A stretch of 64,000 bases of DNA from Chryseobacterium sp. MFBS3-17 (lineage in GTDB: Bacteria; Bacteroidota; Bacteroidia; Flavobacteriales; Weeksellaceae). The position numbers were made by a program, and so were the translations under genes. The DNA is taken from the NCBI RefSeq assembly GCF_020687745.1, contig NZ_JAJEWK010000003.1:1-64000 (forward strand). Reading direction: 5' to 3'. A model generated the notes under the pieces. That model had not been told where the DNA came from, made no database searches, and was given only the letters and a program-made list of their open reading frames with translations. Within the stretch, counting starts at the first letter, position 1. Every line of letters begins with the position of its first letter. This document shows, piece after piece, positions 14,901-23,766 of this stretch.

Positions 14901-16336
14901 TGATGGGAACCAAAACCCGTTTGCGTCCCGTATTAATGACCGCATCGGTTGCTTCACTTGGATTTTTGCCTATGGCACTCAGTACAGGCGAAGGGGCCGA
15001 AGTGCAAAGACCATTAGCAACTGTAGTGATTGGTGGTTTATTGATTGCCACCTTTTTAACCTTATTTGTTTTACCCATTTTGTATATGCTTACGCACAGA
15101 AAAATAACTGTCAATAAAAAACTGGTTGCGATGCTTGTGGTATTTTCTGCTTTTTCCTTTCAGGAAATAAACGCTCAAACACCCATCACGTTACAACAAG
15201 CGATTGACACGGCTTTGGCCAATAATCTTTCGGTCAAAAATGAACGTTTGAAAAATGAATACCATCAAAAATTGATAAAATCGGGAACAGCAATTCCGGG
15301 AACGGATGTATTTGGTGAATACGGACAAATCAATGGTATTTATAACGATACCCGGTTTGGGGTTTCCCAAACGATCAGCTTCCCGACTGTTTATAAACGA
15401 CAAAAAGAATTGCTGACCGAAGAGTGGAAAAGCAGCCTGTTGAATACCGGCGTTCGAGAGGCACAGCTCAAAAAGCAGGTTTCTCAGGTTTTTTATACGC
15501 TGGTTTACCTGCAACACAAAAGAGAGCTGTTGCAAAAAACCGATACGCTGTTTGCCGAATTTCTGAACAAAGCTATCCTTCGTTTTAAAGCCGGAGAAAG
15601 CAATGTTCTGGAAAAAACAACTGCCGAAAACCAACGTGGACAGATGGCATTGCAACTGTTGCAGTTAGGCAGGGATATGGAAATAATACAGCTACAATTT
15701 CAACTCTTGCTTAATACCGAAACTGTTTTTGTGCCGATGGAAGATGCTGATTTAGGTATTCCATTTTTAGAAAATGACAGTTCTTTATTGACTTCGCATC
15801 CTGAAATGCAGTTTTTGAAACAGCAACAACAGATAGCCAATGCGGTTACCAAATCGGAGCAATCAAAATTATTGCCTGACCTCTCCTTTGGATACAACCT
15901 GATGGGAATGCGTGGAACGGGACCCGACGATAAATTATACAACAGCACACCGCAGTTCCATTCGGTGCAACTTGGCTTGAGTATTCCAATTTTTACGGGT
16001 AGTCAAAAAGCAAAAATCAATGCAGCAAAAATCAATGAAAATATCGCTGCCAATGAATACGAATGGAAGTTGAAAAACTTTGAAAATGCGTATCATTCTG
16101 CTTTTATGGAATATCAAAAGTTTGAAGAAATGGTTCGTTATTTTGAAAACACAGCCTTGAAAAATGCAGCAACCATTACTGAAACAGCCGAAAAGCAATT
16201 TCTGAACGGTGACATCAATTATCTGGAATGGGTGCTCTTAATCAATCAGGCAATCGGCATTCAAAGTGATTATATCGAAGCAGTGAAAAATTTGAATAAT
16301 GTGCTTGCTGAACTAAATTTTCACAACAATCAATAA
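11993..16336 (+). CDS. CusA/CzcA-type RND metal efflux pump fused to a TolC-like outer membrane factor
   Basis: This is a 1447-residue protein. Residues 1 to about 1035 are a heavy-metal RND pump: N-terminal helix, two large periplasmic loops, twelve membrane helices, and the proton-relay segment LDFGLIVDGAVIIVEA in TM4. Residues from about 1065 on form an outer-membrane efflux protein (TITLQQAIDTALANNLSVKN and later coiled-coil repeats). Between them lies KKLVAMLVVFSAFSFQEINA-Q, which has the form of a signal peptide with a cleavage site. One gene may therefore deliver both the inner-membrane pump and, after cleavage, the outer-membrane channel. Fusions of this kind are known in Bacteroidota. 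The substrate is probably Cu(I)/Ag(I) or Co/Zn/Cd; it cannot be settled by eye. Confidence 0.92.
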   Translation: MLNKIIEFSIKNKLIIGLFVLALIGYGIYEVRKLPIDAVPDITNNQVQVITVAPALGAPDVERLITFPIEQVNNNIPGLIELRSFSRFGLSVVTIVFEDDIDIYWARQQVSERLQQAQEQIPKGVGTPVLAPVTTGLGEIYQYTVRPKKGYEDQYNVMELRTIQDWIVRRQLLDVKGVAEVSSFGGYLKQYEVAVIPEKLMAYNITIGDVFTALETNNQNTGGSYIEKGPTILFIRSEGLVGGMEDIRNIVVKNLPNGMPLLVRDVGEVRLGSAPRYGAMTYNGEQEVSGAVVMMLKGENSNEVIKNIKERITQIEKTLPEGVMIDAFLDRTKMVNNSISTVTTNLLEGALIVVFVLVLFLGNFRAGLLVASVIPLSMLFAIILMNTFGVSGNLMSLGALDFGLIVDGAVIIVEAVLHKLSHSKVFKNVNKLTQSEMDEEVKTSASGMMNAAVFGQIIILIVYLPIFTLRGIEGKMFMPMAQTVVFALLGAFLLSLTYIPMMSSLVLSKKISHKTTFSDRMMNRLERFYQKYLTKILRRQKMVLATVLGLFAVAVFIFTRLGGEFIPALPEGDFAVDTRVLPGSNLNTSVEAVSKASEIILENFPEVEKVVGKTGSSEVPTDPMAVDASDMMIILKPRKEWTSAKTYTELEAKMSAALEALPGVSFGFQYPVNMRFNELMSGARQDVVVKIFGEDLDTLATYAAQLGRLSNSVEGSEAVYVESITGMPQIVIDYNRTTIAQYGLNISDINRVVNAAFAGESSGMVYEGERRFDLVVRLAGEKRKNLEDVRQLLITTPQGVQIPLSTVANVDIVEGPNQIQRDNSQRRIIVGFNVRGRDIQSTVSELQQKVEEQIKLPPGYYITYGGAFENLEAAKDRLYVAVPLALALIFLLLYFAFGSVKQGLLIYSTIPLSTIGGIFALAIRDISFSVSAGIGFIALFGVAVLNGIVLMAEFNRLTKQGYTNLKRIVMMGTKTRLRPVLMTASVASLGFLPMALSTGEGAEVQRPLATVVIGGLLIATFLTLFVLPILYMLTHRKITVNKKLVAMLVVFSAFSFQEINAQTPITLQQAIDTALANNLSVKNERLKNEYHQKLIKSGTAIPGTDVFGEYGQINGIYNDTRFGVSQTISFPTVYKRQKELLTEEWKSSLLNTGVREAQLKKQVSQVFYTLVYLQHKRELLQKTDTLFAEFLNKAILRFKAGESNVLEKTTAENQRGQMALQLLQLGRDMEIIQLQFQLLLNTETVFVPMEDADLGIPFLENDSSLLTSHPEMQFLKQQQQIANAVTKSEQSKLLPDLSFGYNLMGMRGTGPDDKLYNSTPQFHSVQLGLSIPIFTGSQKAKINAAKINENIAANEYEWKLKNFENAYHSAFMEYQKFEEMVRYFENTALKNAATITETAEKQFLNGDINYLEWVLLINQAIGIQSDYIEAVKNLNNVLAELNFHNNQ

Positions 16337-16347
16337 AATCTCGGAAA

Positions 16348-17481
16348 ATGAAAAATATAATTTTTATCATAAATATAGCACTGTTACTCACTTCCTGCGG
16401 AAATGACAACAAACAGAGCAATGCAGAAAATGAGCGGCCAACGCAGGAAAACACCCTTTCGCTTACGGACGAACAGTATAAAAATGCGGCAATTGAAACA
16501 GGTAAGATTTTCACGTCCAATATTTCTTCAGTACTCAGATTAAACGGAAAGATTGATGTACCGCCTCAAAGTTTGGTTTCGGTTAGTGTTCCGTTGGGTG
16601 GTTATCTGAAATCAACAAAATTACTGCCCGGAATGCACATCCGCAAAGGGGACCCATTGGCAGTAATGGAAGACATACAGTATATACAGTTGCAACAGGA
16701 TTATTTAACCACAAAAGCCCAGTTGAGTTTAACCGAAAGCGAGTACAACCGCCAGAAAGAGCTGAACCAAAGCAAAGCCACGAGCGATAAAGTGTTTGAG
16801 CAAGCAAGAACGAATTATCAAACGCAGTTGGTTTTATTGAAATCGCTGGAAGAAAAACTGAAATTGATAGGCTTAAATCCGCAAAGAATAAGTACCGGTA
16901 CCATTTCAAAAAGCATTAATATCTATTCACCGATATCGGGTTTTGTATCGGCAGTAAACGTTAATATTGGGAAATATGTAAACCCAAGTGATATACTCTT
17001 TGAGTTGGTAAACCCTAATGACATTCATTTGAAATTGACCGTTTTTGAAAAAGACATCAATAAACTTGATGTGGGGCAAAAATTGTTGGCATACTCCAAC
17101 AACCATCCGCAGACAAAATATCCTTTGGAAGTCATTCTCATCAGCAAAAACATCTCCGGTCAGAATGCTGCTGAAGTACATTGCCAGTTTGAGCAGTACG
17201 ATAAAAATTTACTTCCAGGAATGTTTATGAATGCCGAAATAGAGGTTTCTGCCCATAACGCTAATGTGCTTCCTGAAGAGGCGATTGTTCGGTTTGAAAA
17301 CAAACACTATGTTTTTGTGGAGAAAGGAAAACAAACTTTTGAAATGAAAGAAGTGCAAACCGGAAATGCTGAAAATAATCTTGTCGAAATCATCAATGCC
17401 GAGCAGTTTGATAATGAAAATATCGTGGTCAAAAATGCTTACACACTCTTAATGGCACTGAAAAATGAAAGTGAAGAATAA
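16348..17481 (+). CDS. RND efflux periplasmic adaptor (membrane fusion protein)
   Basis: This 377-residue lipoprotein-type adaptor has the signal MKNIIFIINIALLLTSC with the lipobox cysteine at 17. A barrel-sandwich (lipoyl-like) region (VSVPLGGYLKSTKLLPGMHI), a helical hairpin (QDYLTTKAQLSLTESEYNRQ...) and a C-terminal beta-barrel with membrane-proximal domain follow. It starts 11 bases after the pump gene and completes the tripartite complex with the fused pump/channel protein. It has no extra N-terminal metal-binding domain. Confidence 0.9.
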   Translation: MKNIIFIINIALLLTSCGNDNKQSNAENERPTQENTLSLTDEQYKNAAIETGKIFTSNISSVLRLNGKIDVPPQSLVSVSVPLGGYLKSTKLLPGMHIRKGDPLAVMEDIQYIQLQQDYLTTKAQLSLTESEYNRQKELNQSKATSDKVFEQARTNYQTQLVLLKSLEEKLKLIGLNPQRISTGTISKSINIYSPISGFVSAVNVNIGKYVNPSDILFELVNPNDIHLKLTVFEKDINKLDVGQKLLAYSNNHPQTKYPLEVILISKNISGQNAAEVHCQFEQYDKNLLPGMFMNAEIEVSAHNANVLPEEAIVRFENKHYVFVEKGKQTFEMKEVQTGNAENNLVEIINAEQFDNENIVVKNAYTLLMALKNESEE

Positions 17482-17514
17482 ATTATTTCAAACAAAAAAC
17501 TAAATTTTTCAATT

Positions 17515-18081
17515 ATGAAAACAGATATTAAAATTCATTTTACGCTTATCCATCGCATTTTGCATTGGATAATGGCTTTTGCAATGCCTGTGTTATTTCT
17601 CACCGGTTTTCTTCGTATGAACTGGATGAATAAAAAACATATAATCGGTATCATCGAAAGTAAAACAGATTTATTAGCCAAAGAACAGTCAATGGAAATT
17701 GCTAAAAGCATTCTTGAACCTATGTGGCAATGGCACGAAGTATTTGCCCACATTATGATATTTTCATTCCTTGTTAGAATAATTTATATGTTGGTAAAAG
17801 GTATTCGCTTTCCTAACCCTTTTAAAAGCAATCAACCGCTTAAAGAACGGTTACAGGGTTTTACTTATGTGTATTTTTATCTTTTTGTATTCATTTCTGC
17901 CGTTACGGGTATTTGTATCAGACAAGGATTTTTTCCACAATGGAAAGAAGGTATTGAAACCGTTCACAAATGGGGCATTTATTGGTTTCCTATTTTTATT
18001 CTTTTGCATTTTGTGGGAATTGTCATTGCTGAATTATCCAGTAAAAAAGGTGTCACCTCAAAAATGATTGGTGGGGATTAA
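17515..18081 (+). CDS. Cytochrome b561-like membrane protein
   Basis: The protein has 188 residues with four membrane helices. Histidines fit b-type heme ligation: HRILHWIMAFAMPVLF in helix 1, WQWHEVFAHIMIFSFL in helix 2 and VHKWGIYWFPIFILLHFVGI in the last helix. It belongs to the cytochrome b/b6 domain (Ni-hydrogenase-type b561) group, which passes electrons across the inner membrane. In this operon it could serve metal or chromate redox defence; no partner reductase is visible. Confidence 0.78.
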   Translation: MKTDIKIHFTLIHRILHWIMAFAMPVLFLTGFLRMNWMNKKHIIGIIESKTDLLAKEQSMEIAKSILEPMWQWHEVFAHIMIFSFLVRIIYMLVKGIRFPNPFKSNQPLKERLQGFTYVYFYLFVFISAVTGICIRQGFFPQWKEGIETVHKWGIYWFPIFILLHFVGIVIAELSSKKGVTSKMIGGD

Positions 18082-18219
18082 AGAAAAATTTTGATATTGA
18101 TAAGCCAAAATACTTTACAATAATATAACCTATCGACCTTATATATTTTGGAAAAATATATATTAATTAAATGATTATGAACCGTAATAACCAATAATTT
18201 TAACGCAAAGATTTCATTA

Positions 18220-19344
18220 GTGAGCGAACATAACAACATCAAAGAAATTGCCCGACTTTTTCTGAAACTGGGATTTACGGCATTTGGTGGTCCTGCTGGT
18301 CATACTGCTATGATGCGGGAGGAAGTTGTAGTGAAAAGAAATTGGTTATCCGAGCAGCAATTTCTTGATTTGATGGGAGCTACAAATTTAATTCCTGGTC
18401 CCAACAGTACTGAACTCGCCATACATATTGGTAAAGAAAAAGGCGGCTGGAAGGGAATGCTTGTTGCCGGAAGTCTTTTTATTCTTCCTGCCGTACTTAT
18501 CACGGGGATTTTTGCTTATTTGTACAAAATATATGGACAACTTCCTCAAGTCGAACCATTTGTTTATGGTATCAAACCCGCAATTATTGCCATTATTTTG
18601 GCAGCAGTCTATCCATTAGGCAAGCAATCTGCAAAATCTAAAGAGTTGGCTATTGTTGGATTATTGGTTTTAATTTTTTCATTTTTTGTGCAAAATGAAA
18701 TCTTATTAATGTTTGGTTTCGGTTTACTATTTATGCTTTATAAATCACTTAAAGAGAAGCATACACTCAACAGTTTTTTCCCGATTCCGTTCTTGTCCAT
18801 TCCCTTAATGACCACAATTTCTGTTACCAACCTCAAACTGTTTTGGATTTTCCTAAAGATAGGAGCAGTTTTGTACGGAAGTGGTTATGTGTTGTTTGCA
18901 TTTTTAGATTCTGAACTCGTGACCACAGGTATTTTAAGTCGCCAAGAACTGATTGATGCCATTGCCGTGGGGCAGTTTACGCCTGGCCCCGTTACGTCTT
19001 CGGTTACATTTATTGGTTATCAAATCAATGGAATTTGGGGTGCAATTATCTCAACATTTGCTGTCTTTTTGCCTTCTTTTATTTTCGTCGCATTATTGAA
19101 TCCAATTTTGAAATTTTTACGAAAATCAACACGTTTCTCTTCCTTTTTAGATGCAGTAAATATTGCTTCGGTAGCACTCATTATTTCGGTCTGCATCATT
19201 ATGGGAAGAGAAGTAATAACCGACTGGCGGACGATATCCATTGCAATCATCAGCCTTTTTCTAACCTTTGGCTTCCGAAAAATAAGCTCCGTCGTTATCA
19301 TACTTCTGGGGTCTTTGACGGGCTATTTATTACATCTAATATAA
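18220..19344 (+). CDS. chrA: Chromate transporter ChrA
   Basis: This is a 374-residue member of the CHR family with two homologous halves. The first has FTAFGGPAGHTAMMREEVV and NLIPGPNSTE, the second YGSGYVLFAFLDSELV and GQFTPGPVTSSVTFIGY. Multiple membrane helices run throughout. The family exports chromate from the cytoplasm. The start is a GTG; no better in-frame ATG is seen. The 138-base gap upstream is AT-rich without a clear promoter box. ATPase gene follows after 15 bases. Confidence 0.9.
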   Translation: MSEHNNIKEIARLFLKLGFTAFGGPAGHTAMMREEVVVKRNWLSEQQFLDLMGATNLIPGPNSTELAIHIGKEKGGWKGMLVAGSLFILPAVLITGIFAYLYKIYGQLPQVEPFVYGIKPAIIAIILAAVYPLGKQSAKSKELAIVGLLVLIFSFFVQNEILLMFGFGLLFMLYKSLKEKHTLNSFFPIPFLSIPLMTTISVTNLKLFWIFLKIGAVLYGSGYVLFAFLDSELVTTGILSRQELIDAIAVGQFTPGPVTSSVTFIGYQINGIWGAIISTFAVFLPSFIFVALLNPILKFLRKSTRFSSFLDAVNIASVALIISVCIIMGREVITDWRTISIAIISLFLTFGFRKISSVVIILLGSLTGYLLHLI

Positions 19345-19359
19345 TTAAAATATTGTTTT

Positions 19360-21861
19360 ATGACACCCTATAACATTCCCAAACACCTGACTGGACTTTC
19401 GGAAGAAGATTTGAAAATCTCTCGAAACGATTTCGGCTTCAATCAGGCAGATAACGTGAAGAAAAGTGCCTGGTACACGATGCTATTGGACATCCTGAAA
19501 GAGCCGATGTTACTTTTGCTCATTGCCGTGGCGATTATTTATGTGATTGTGGGCAATTATTCCGAAGCAATTTTTATGTTGGGAGCGATTATAGCCGTTT
19601 CGGGTATTTCGTTCTATCAGGACAATCGTAGTAAAAAGGCATTGGAAGCCTTGGAAAAACTGAACGAACCGCTCAGTACCGTTATCCGAAATTCAAAAGT
19701 AATACGAATCCCTACCCACGAAATTGCCGTGGGCGACTTGTGCATTACCGAAGAAGGAAAGATGATCAATGCCGATGGTGAGATTGTGCATAGCAATGAT
19801 TTTTCGGTCAATGAAGCATCGCTAACAGGGGAAAGCTTTTCGGTGTTCAAAAGTCAGGAAACCGAAGACCGGAAAGTATATAGCGGTTCGTTGACCGTTT
19901 CTGGACTGGCGGTTTTCAAAGTGGAAAAAATCGGTGCGGAAACCAAGCTGGGAAAAATCGGACAATCCATTCAGAACATCAAAGGAGAGCAATCTCCCTT
20001 ACAAATTCAGATTACAAAATTTGTCAAATGGATGGCAATCATCGGCATTGTTGTTTTTTTATTAGTTTGGGCATACAGTTTTTGGCAATCAAGAGATATT
20101 ATTGAAAGTTTATTGGTTGGACTGACTTTGGCGATGTCCATTTTGCCGGAAGAAATCCCTGTGGCTTTTACCACTTTTATGGCATTGGGAGCCTGGAAAC
20201 TGATGCGAGAAGGAATTATCATCAAGCGAAGCAGTGTGGTAGAAACATTGGGGAGTACCACGGTGATCTGCGCAGACAAGACTGGCACCATTACCGAAAA
20301 CTCAATGCACTTGAAAGCTTTGTTCGATTATAAATCCAACAATATTTTTGACGAAGCTGATTTTAACTCACCCGAACTTTCAGAACTCATTGCGTTTGCG
20401 ATGTGGAGTAGTGAACCTGTTCCGTTTGATCCGATGGAGAAAACGCTGCATCAGGTTTATGAAAAAACTCAAGCCGATGACCAACGGAAGAACTTCCAAA
20501 TGATACACGAATATCCCTTGGAAGGAAAACCACCGATGATGACCCATCTTTTTGAAAATGGATTGGGAGAGCGAATAATAGCCGCCAAAGGTGCTCCCGA
20601 AGCCATACTTGCCGTATCCAATCTCTCAGAAGGCGAAAAAGAAAAAATGCGTCAGCATATCAGCGATTTTGGCAAACAGGGCTATCGGGTATTGGGTGTA
20701 GCCAAGTCAAATTTTGAAGAAAATGATTTCCCTGAAAAACAACGGGATTTCAACTTTGAATTCTTAGGATTTACCGTGTTTTACGACCCACCAAAGAAAA
20801 ATATTCAGGAAGTATTCCAAAAAATATACGATGCCGGAATTAAAGTAAAGGTGATTACAGGCGATAATGCCGATACCACTAATGCTATTGCCCGGCAAGC
20901 GGGAATTATCAATGAAACTCCGGCTGTAAACGGAGCAGAAATTATCCACCATACAGAACCAGAATTGATTGAACTGACAAGAAAAACGACCTTGTTTACC
21001 CGAATGTTTCCAGAAGCTAAATTAAAAATAGTCAATGCTTTCAAAAAAGATGAAGAAGTTGTTGCTATGTTGGGCGATGGTGTAAACGATGCTCCTGCAC
21101 TGAAAGCCGCTCATATTGGTGTTGCAATGGGAAGCAAAGGCACGGAAATAGCCAAAGCAGCAGCTTCATTAGTGATTACCAATGATGATTTGGACAAACT
21201 CATCACAGGAATTGCAGCAGGGAGACGAATTTATGCCAATATCAAAAAAGCCATTCAGTATATTATCTCCATTCATATTCCGATTATTCTGACCGTTTCG
21301 CTGCCTTTGTTTTTGGGGTGGATTTATCCGCATATTTTTACGCCGGTACACGTTATTTTTCTGGAATTGATTATGGGACCCACCTGTTCCATTGTCTATG
21401 AAAATGAACCGATGGAAAAAGACACGATGCAACGAAAACCACGGAAAATGACCGAAACTTTCTTGAATTGGAAAGAATTAAGCATCAGCATTATTCAAGG
21501 TTTGATCATTACAGCAGGTGTATTGTTTGCCTATCAATTTGCCGTTCAAAAAGGGAGCAGCGAAGAAACAACAAGGGCCATGGTTTTTACTACCTTGATT
21601 TTTGCCAATGTGTTTTTGAGCCTGGTCAATCGCTCATTCGTTTACAGTATGTTTGAGAGTTTCAAATACAAAAACCGTTTGTTTCCAGTGATCATCGGAA
21701 CAACTTTGATATTGCTTTTCGCCATATTGTACATACCGATATTTGCCGGTTTCTTTCACGTAACCGGATTAAACATCCCGGAATTAGGAATAACATTTTT
21801 AATTGCTGCAACTTCAGTTTTGTGGTTTGAGATATACAAATGGATTAAAAGAAGAAAGTAA
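19360..21861 (+). CDS. Cation-translocating P-type ATPase
   Basis: The protein has 833 residues. Actuator-domain motif SLTGES, phosphorylation site D306 in ICADKTGTITEN, KGAPEA nucleotide-binding region, and hinge MLGDGVNDAPALKAAHIGVAMG are all present, plus an N-terminal pair and C-terminal group of membrane helices. The TM4 motif PEEIPVAF differs from the CPC of heavy-metal (P1B) pumps and is nearer to P2-type Ca2+/Mn2+/Mg2+ ATPases. No N-terminal metal-binding domain is present. The ion is unknown; presence in a metal-resistance block suggests a divalent cation. Confidence 0.85.
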   Translation: MTPYNIPKHLTGLSEEDLKISRNDFGFNQADNVKKSAWYTMLLDILKEPMLLLLIAVAIIYVIVGNYSEAIFMLGAIIAVSGISFYQDNRSKKALEALEKLNEPLSTVIRNSKVIRIPTHEIAVGDLCITEEGKMINADGEIVHSNDFSVNEASLTGESFSVFKSQETEDRKVYSGSLTVSGLAVFKVEKIGAETKLGKIGQSIQNIKGEQSPLQIQITKFVKWMAIIGIVVFLLVWAYSFWQSRDIIESLLVGLTLAMSILPEEIPVAFTTFMALGAWKLMREGIIIKRSSVVETLGSTTVICADKTGTITENSMHLKALFDYKSNNIFDEADFNSPELSELIAFAMWSSEPVPFDPMEKTLHQVYEKTQADDQRKNFQMIHEYPLEGKPPMMTHLFENGLGERIIAAKGAPEAILAVSNLSEGEKEKMRQHISDFGKQGYRVLGVAKSNFEENDFPEKQRDFNFEFLGFTVFYDPPKKNIQEVFQKIYDAGIKVKVITGDNADTTNAIARQAGIINETPAVNGAEIIHHTEPELIELTRKTTLFTRMFPEAKLKIVNAFKKDEEVVAMLGDGVNDAPALKAAHIGVAMGSKGTEIAKAAASLVITNDDLDKLITGIAAGRRIYANIKKAIQYIISIHIPIILTVSLPLFLGWIYPHIFTPVHVIFLELIMGPTCSIVYENEPMEKDTMQRKPRKMTETFLNWKELSISIIQGLIITAGVLFAYQFAVQKGSSEETTRAMVFTTLIFANVFLSLVNRSFVYSMFESFKYKNRLFPVIIGTTLILLFAILYIPIFAGFFHVTGLNIPELGITFLIAATSVLWFEIYKWIKRRK

Positions 21862-21908
21862 ATAAGTGATTTTTCAGAGAAAGGTATTGTTCTCTCTGAA
21901 AATATTTA

Positions 21909-21934
21909 TACTTTTGCGAGTGAATACTAACTAA
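21909..21934 (+). promoter_or_regulatory. Promoter and putative TetR operator, copy 2
   Basis: TACTTTTG (21909-21916) is a -7 box, followed by the same GAGTGAATACTAACTAA as at 10344-10360. Twenty-two identical bases in two unrelated intergenic regions, at the same place relative to the -7 box, indicate a shared regulator, most simply the TetR protein encoded at 10383. Confidence 0.6.
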
Positions 21935-21956
21935 CAAATTTTAAAAATGAAAAGGT

Positions 21957-22283
21957 ATGGCAGCATTTGAAAAAGAAACCGTATTCTCATTGGAAGATAC
22001 GATTGAATACACAGACGGCGGTGTTATCAGTAAGCAGGTTACAAAAAGTAAAGCAGGAAATCTCACGCTTTTTTCGTTTGATAAAGAACAAGGTCTTTCG
22101 GAGCATAAAACTTCTTATGATGCGATTGTCCAAATTTTGGACGGTGAAGCAGAAATAACCATCAATGGAAAATCCTTTTATTTGAGCAAAGGACAGTCTA
22201 TCATTATGCCCGCAAACATTCCACATTCCTTGAAAGCTATCGAACGTTTTAAAATGTTGTTGACGATGATACGACAGGAATAA
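21957..22283 (+). CDS. Cupin-domain protein
   Basis: This 108-residue single-domain cupin has the two motifs GLSEHKTSYDAIVQILDGEAE and PANIPHSLKAIERF. The metal-ligand pattern (HxnE ... H) is only partly typical. Small cupins of this type bind metals or small ligands. It has its own operator-bearing promoter and heads a short unit with the following chimeric gene. The specific role is unknown. Confidence 0.75.
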   Translation: MAAFEKETVFSLEDTIEYTDGGVISKQVTKSKAGNLTLFSFDKEQGLSEHKTSYDAIVQILDGEAEITINGKSFYLSKGQSIIMPANIPHSLKAIERFKMLLTMIRQE

Positions 22284-22323
22284 TTAAAATAATTAAAAAC
22301 GAAACAAAAAAAATTGCTCAATT

Positions 22324-22887
22324 GTGTTAGTGAACGCTAGCAAACTATTTATTATTCCTCTGATATTTATCGGGTGGAATACCGTTCAGGCACAGGAAGT
22401 CTGGACACTGAAACAATGTATTGATACAGCACAGGTCTATAACAAAACCCTGCAAATCAACAGAAACCATATCAGCATTAGCGAACAAAGGGAAAAAGAA
22501 GCAAAGGCCAATCTTATTCCGAAAGTTACAGCCAATGCCGATTACAAATATTTTATGGAATTACCTACGCAATTAATGCCAATGAATGCACTTAATCCGC
22601 AAGCACCGGAAGGGCAATTTAGGGACATACAATTAGAGAAAGCAAAAATTGTAAACGGTAAATCCGAAATCACTTTTAAAAACCTGCCCAAAGGAAAATA
22701 TGCCGTGAACATTTTACACGATGAAAATAACAACAGTAAGATTGACAAAGGTTTAATCTTACCCAAAGAGGGAATTGGATTTTCCAATTATCAGACAATA
22801 GGATTAAGAAACAGACCCAATTTTTCTAAAGCAAGTTTTGAATTAAATGCAGACAAAACGGTTGAGGTAAAGGTAATTTATATGTAA
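22324..22887 (+). pseudogene. Chimeric ORF: TolC N-terminus joined to DUF2141 C-terminus
   Basis: The 187 residues read through, but belong to two families. Residues 1-103 are the signal peptide and first helix region of an outer membrane efflux protein (WTLKQCIDTAQVYNKTLQIN, PKVTANADYKYFMELPTQLM). From about 104 the sequence is the C-terminal part of a DUF2141 protein (LPKGKYAVNILHDENNNSKI, PKEGIGFSNY, ASFELNADKTVEVKVIYM). A deletion with an in-frame joint near 22630-22640 explains this. The product could be exported and folded as a small DUF2141-like protein, or be dead. Start is GTG. Confidence 0.7.
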
Positions 22888-23110
22888 GCCTTAAAGATAA
22901 GCGTAAGTACATTTGCAATTCCCACGAGCAAACGCACAGGCCAAAAATTACAAAAGAACTTACGCTTTACCCAACAGAAAATTATTTTTTAAAATTCCTT
23001 CCCTTCTAAAATTTTTTAAAACCGCAGACACACAACCGACACGGAAATGACAGCGAAACTCACGATAGAAAACGACTTGACAACACGAATGACAGAACGC
23101 CAGCCTGTAA
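22888..23110. other. Non-coding tail of cassette 5
   Basis: No gene is seen. The stretch has the same ACA/GACA-rich style as 10080-10150 and ends with the closing tip GCCTGTAA (23103-23110), complementary to the opening TTACAGGC at 10066. Confidence 0.5.
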
Positions 23111-23122
23111 CATCGGTCGCCG

Positions 23123-23459
23123 TTGCACAACCCCAATTTTCTGCAAATAATGGCCAAAATGTGTAAAAAATGACCTCCTCAGAAGCGATTTTGGGGAGGT
23201 TTTTATTTACGGTGGGAAAATTATTCGGGATTTCAGGTGGGCTTATACGCGGGCTGTGACGGCTCTGATGTGATGGTTCTGGCAAAACCACAAATTCATC
23301 CCTGGTACGGGTAGAATTTGGGCATTTCGGTGAACTTTTCGGGTGATACAATAAATCATTAACATAACCAACTGGTTAACAATGTTTTACACGATTATTT
23401 TCAACAAAAATCCGTCGCCATCAAAAAATTAGTTTAACTTTGGAAAAGGAGTTGTGCAA
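23123..23459 (+). repeat. 335-bp spacer repeat, copy D
   Basis: The ends are TTGCACAACCCC / GGAGTTGTGCAA. Hairpin ACCTCCTC (23173-23180) / GGGGAGGT (23193-23200) with TTTTTATTT follows; the C here for T in copies B, C and E keeps the stem paired (G-C for G-U). Outward -7 box TAACTTTG (23435-23442). The joint before it (23111-23122) reads CATCGGTCGCCG. Confidence 0.8.
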
Positions 23460-23585
23460 CAAGCACATGGGTTTTGCAATAGTGGGGCGAAACTGCAAAG
23501 TTCAACGGTAGTTCTTCGGTTCAACTTTTGTACAAAATTGAAGATTTGTGCTTCGATTGCCCCACCATCGCAAAGCCCCAAAACG
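23460..23585 (+). repeat. attC-like palindrome L6; opens cassette 6 (23586-24818)
   Basis: The left arm GGGTTTTGCAATAGTGGGGC (23470-23489) pairs with the right arm GCCCCACCATCGCAAAGCCC (23559-23578), mismatched at the A/C positions. Cassette 6 opens TTGGCAGAA and closes TTCTGCCAA (24810-24818), a perfect 9-base match. Confidence 0.7.
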
Positions 23586-23766
23586 TTGGCAGAAATTATA
23601 TGTTAAAACGTTATAGAATTGAATCAAACATAAGTCGTGTAGACAACAAAATTAATAGTGATTGAAATTATTAACGGATAAACAATAAATTCTGATAGAA
23701 AAATTTCGTTAGGTATCTATTAATCAACAACCTAATATTTTTTAACTTAATTAATTTTTTTATTTT

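Noticed and set aside
19360-21861. Heavy-metal (Cu/Cd/Pb) P1B ATPase
   Set aside because: There is no CPC or SPC motif in TM4 and no N-terminal metal-binding domain. The PEEIP motif suggests a P2-like pump.
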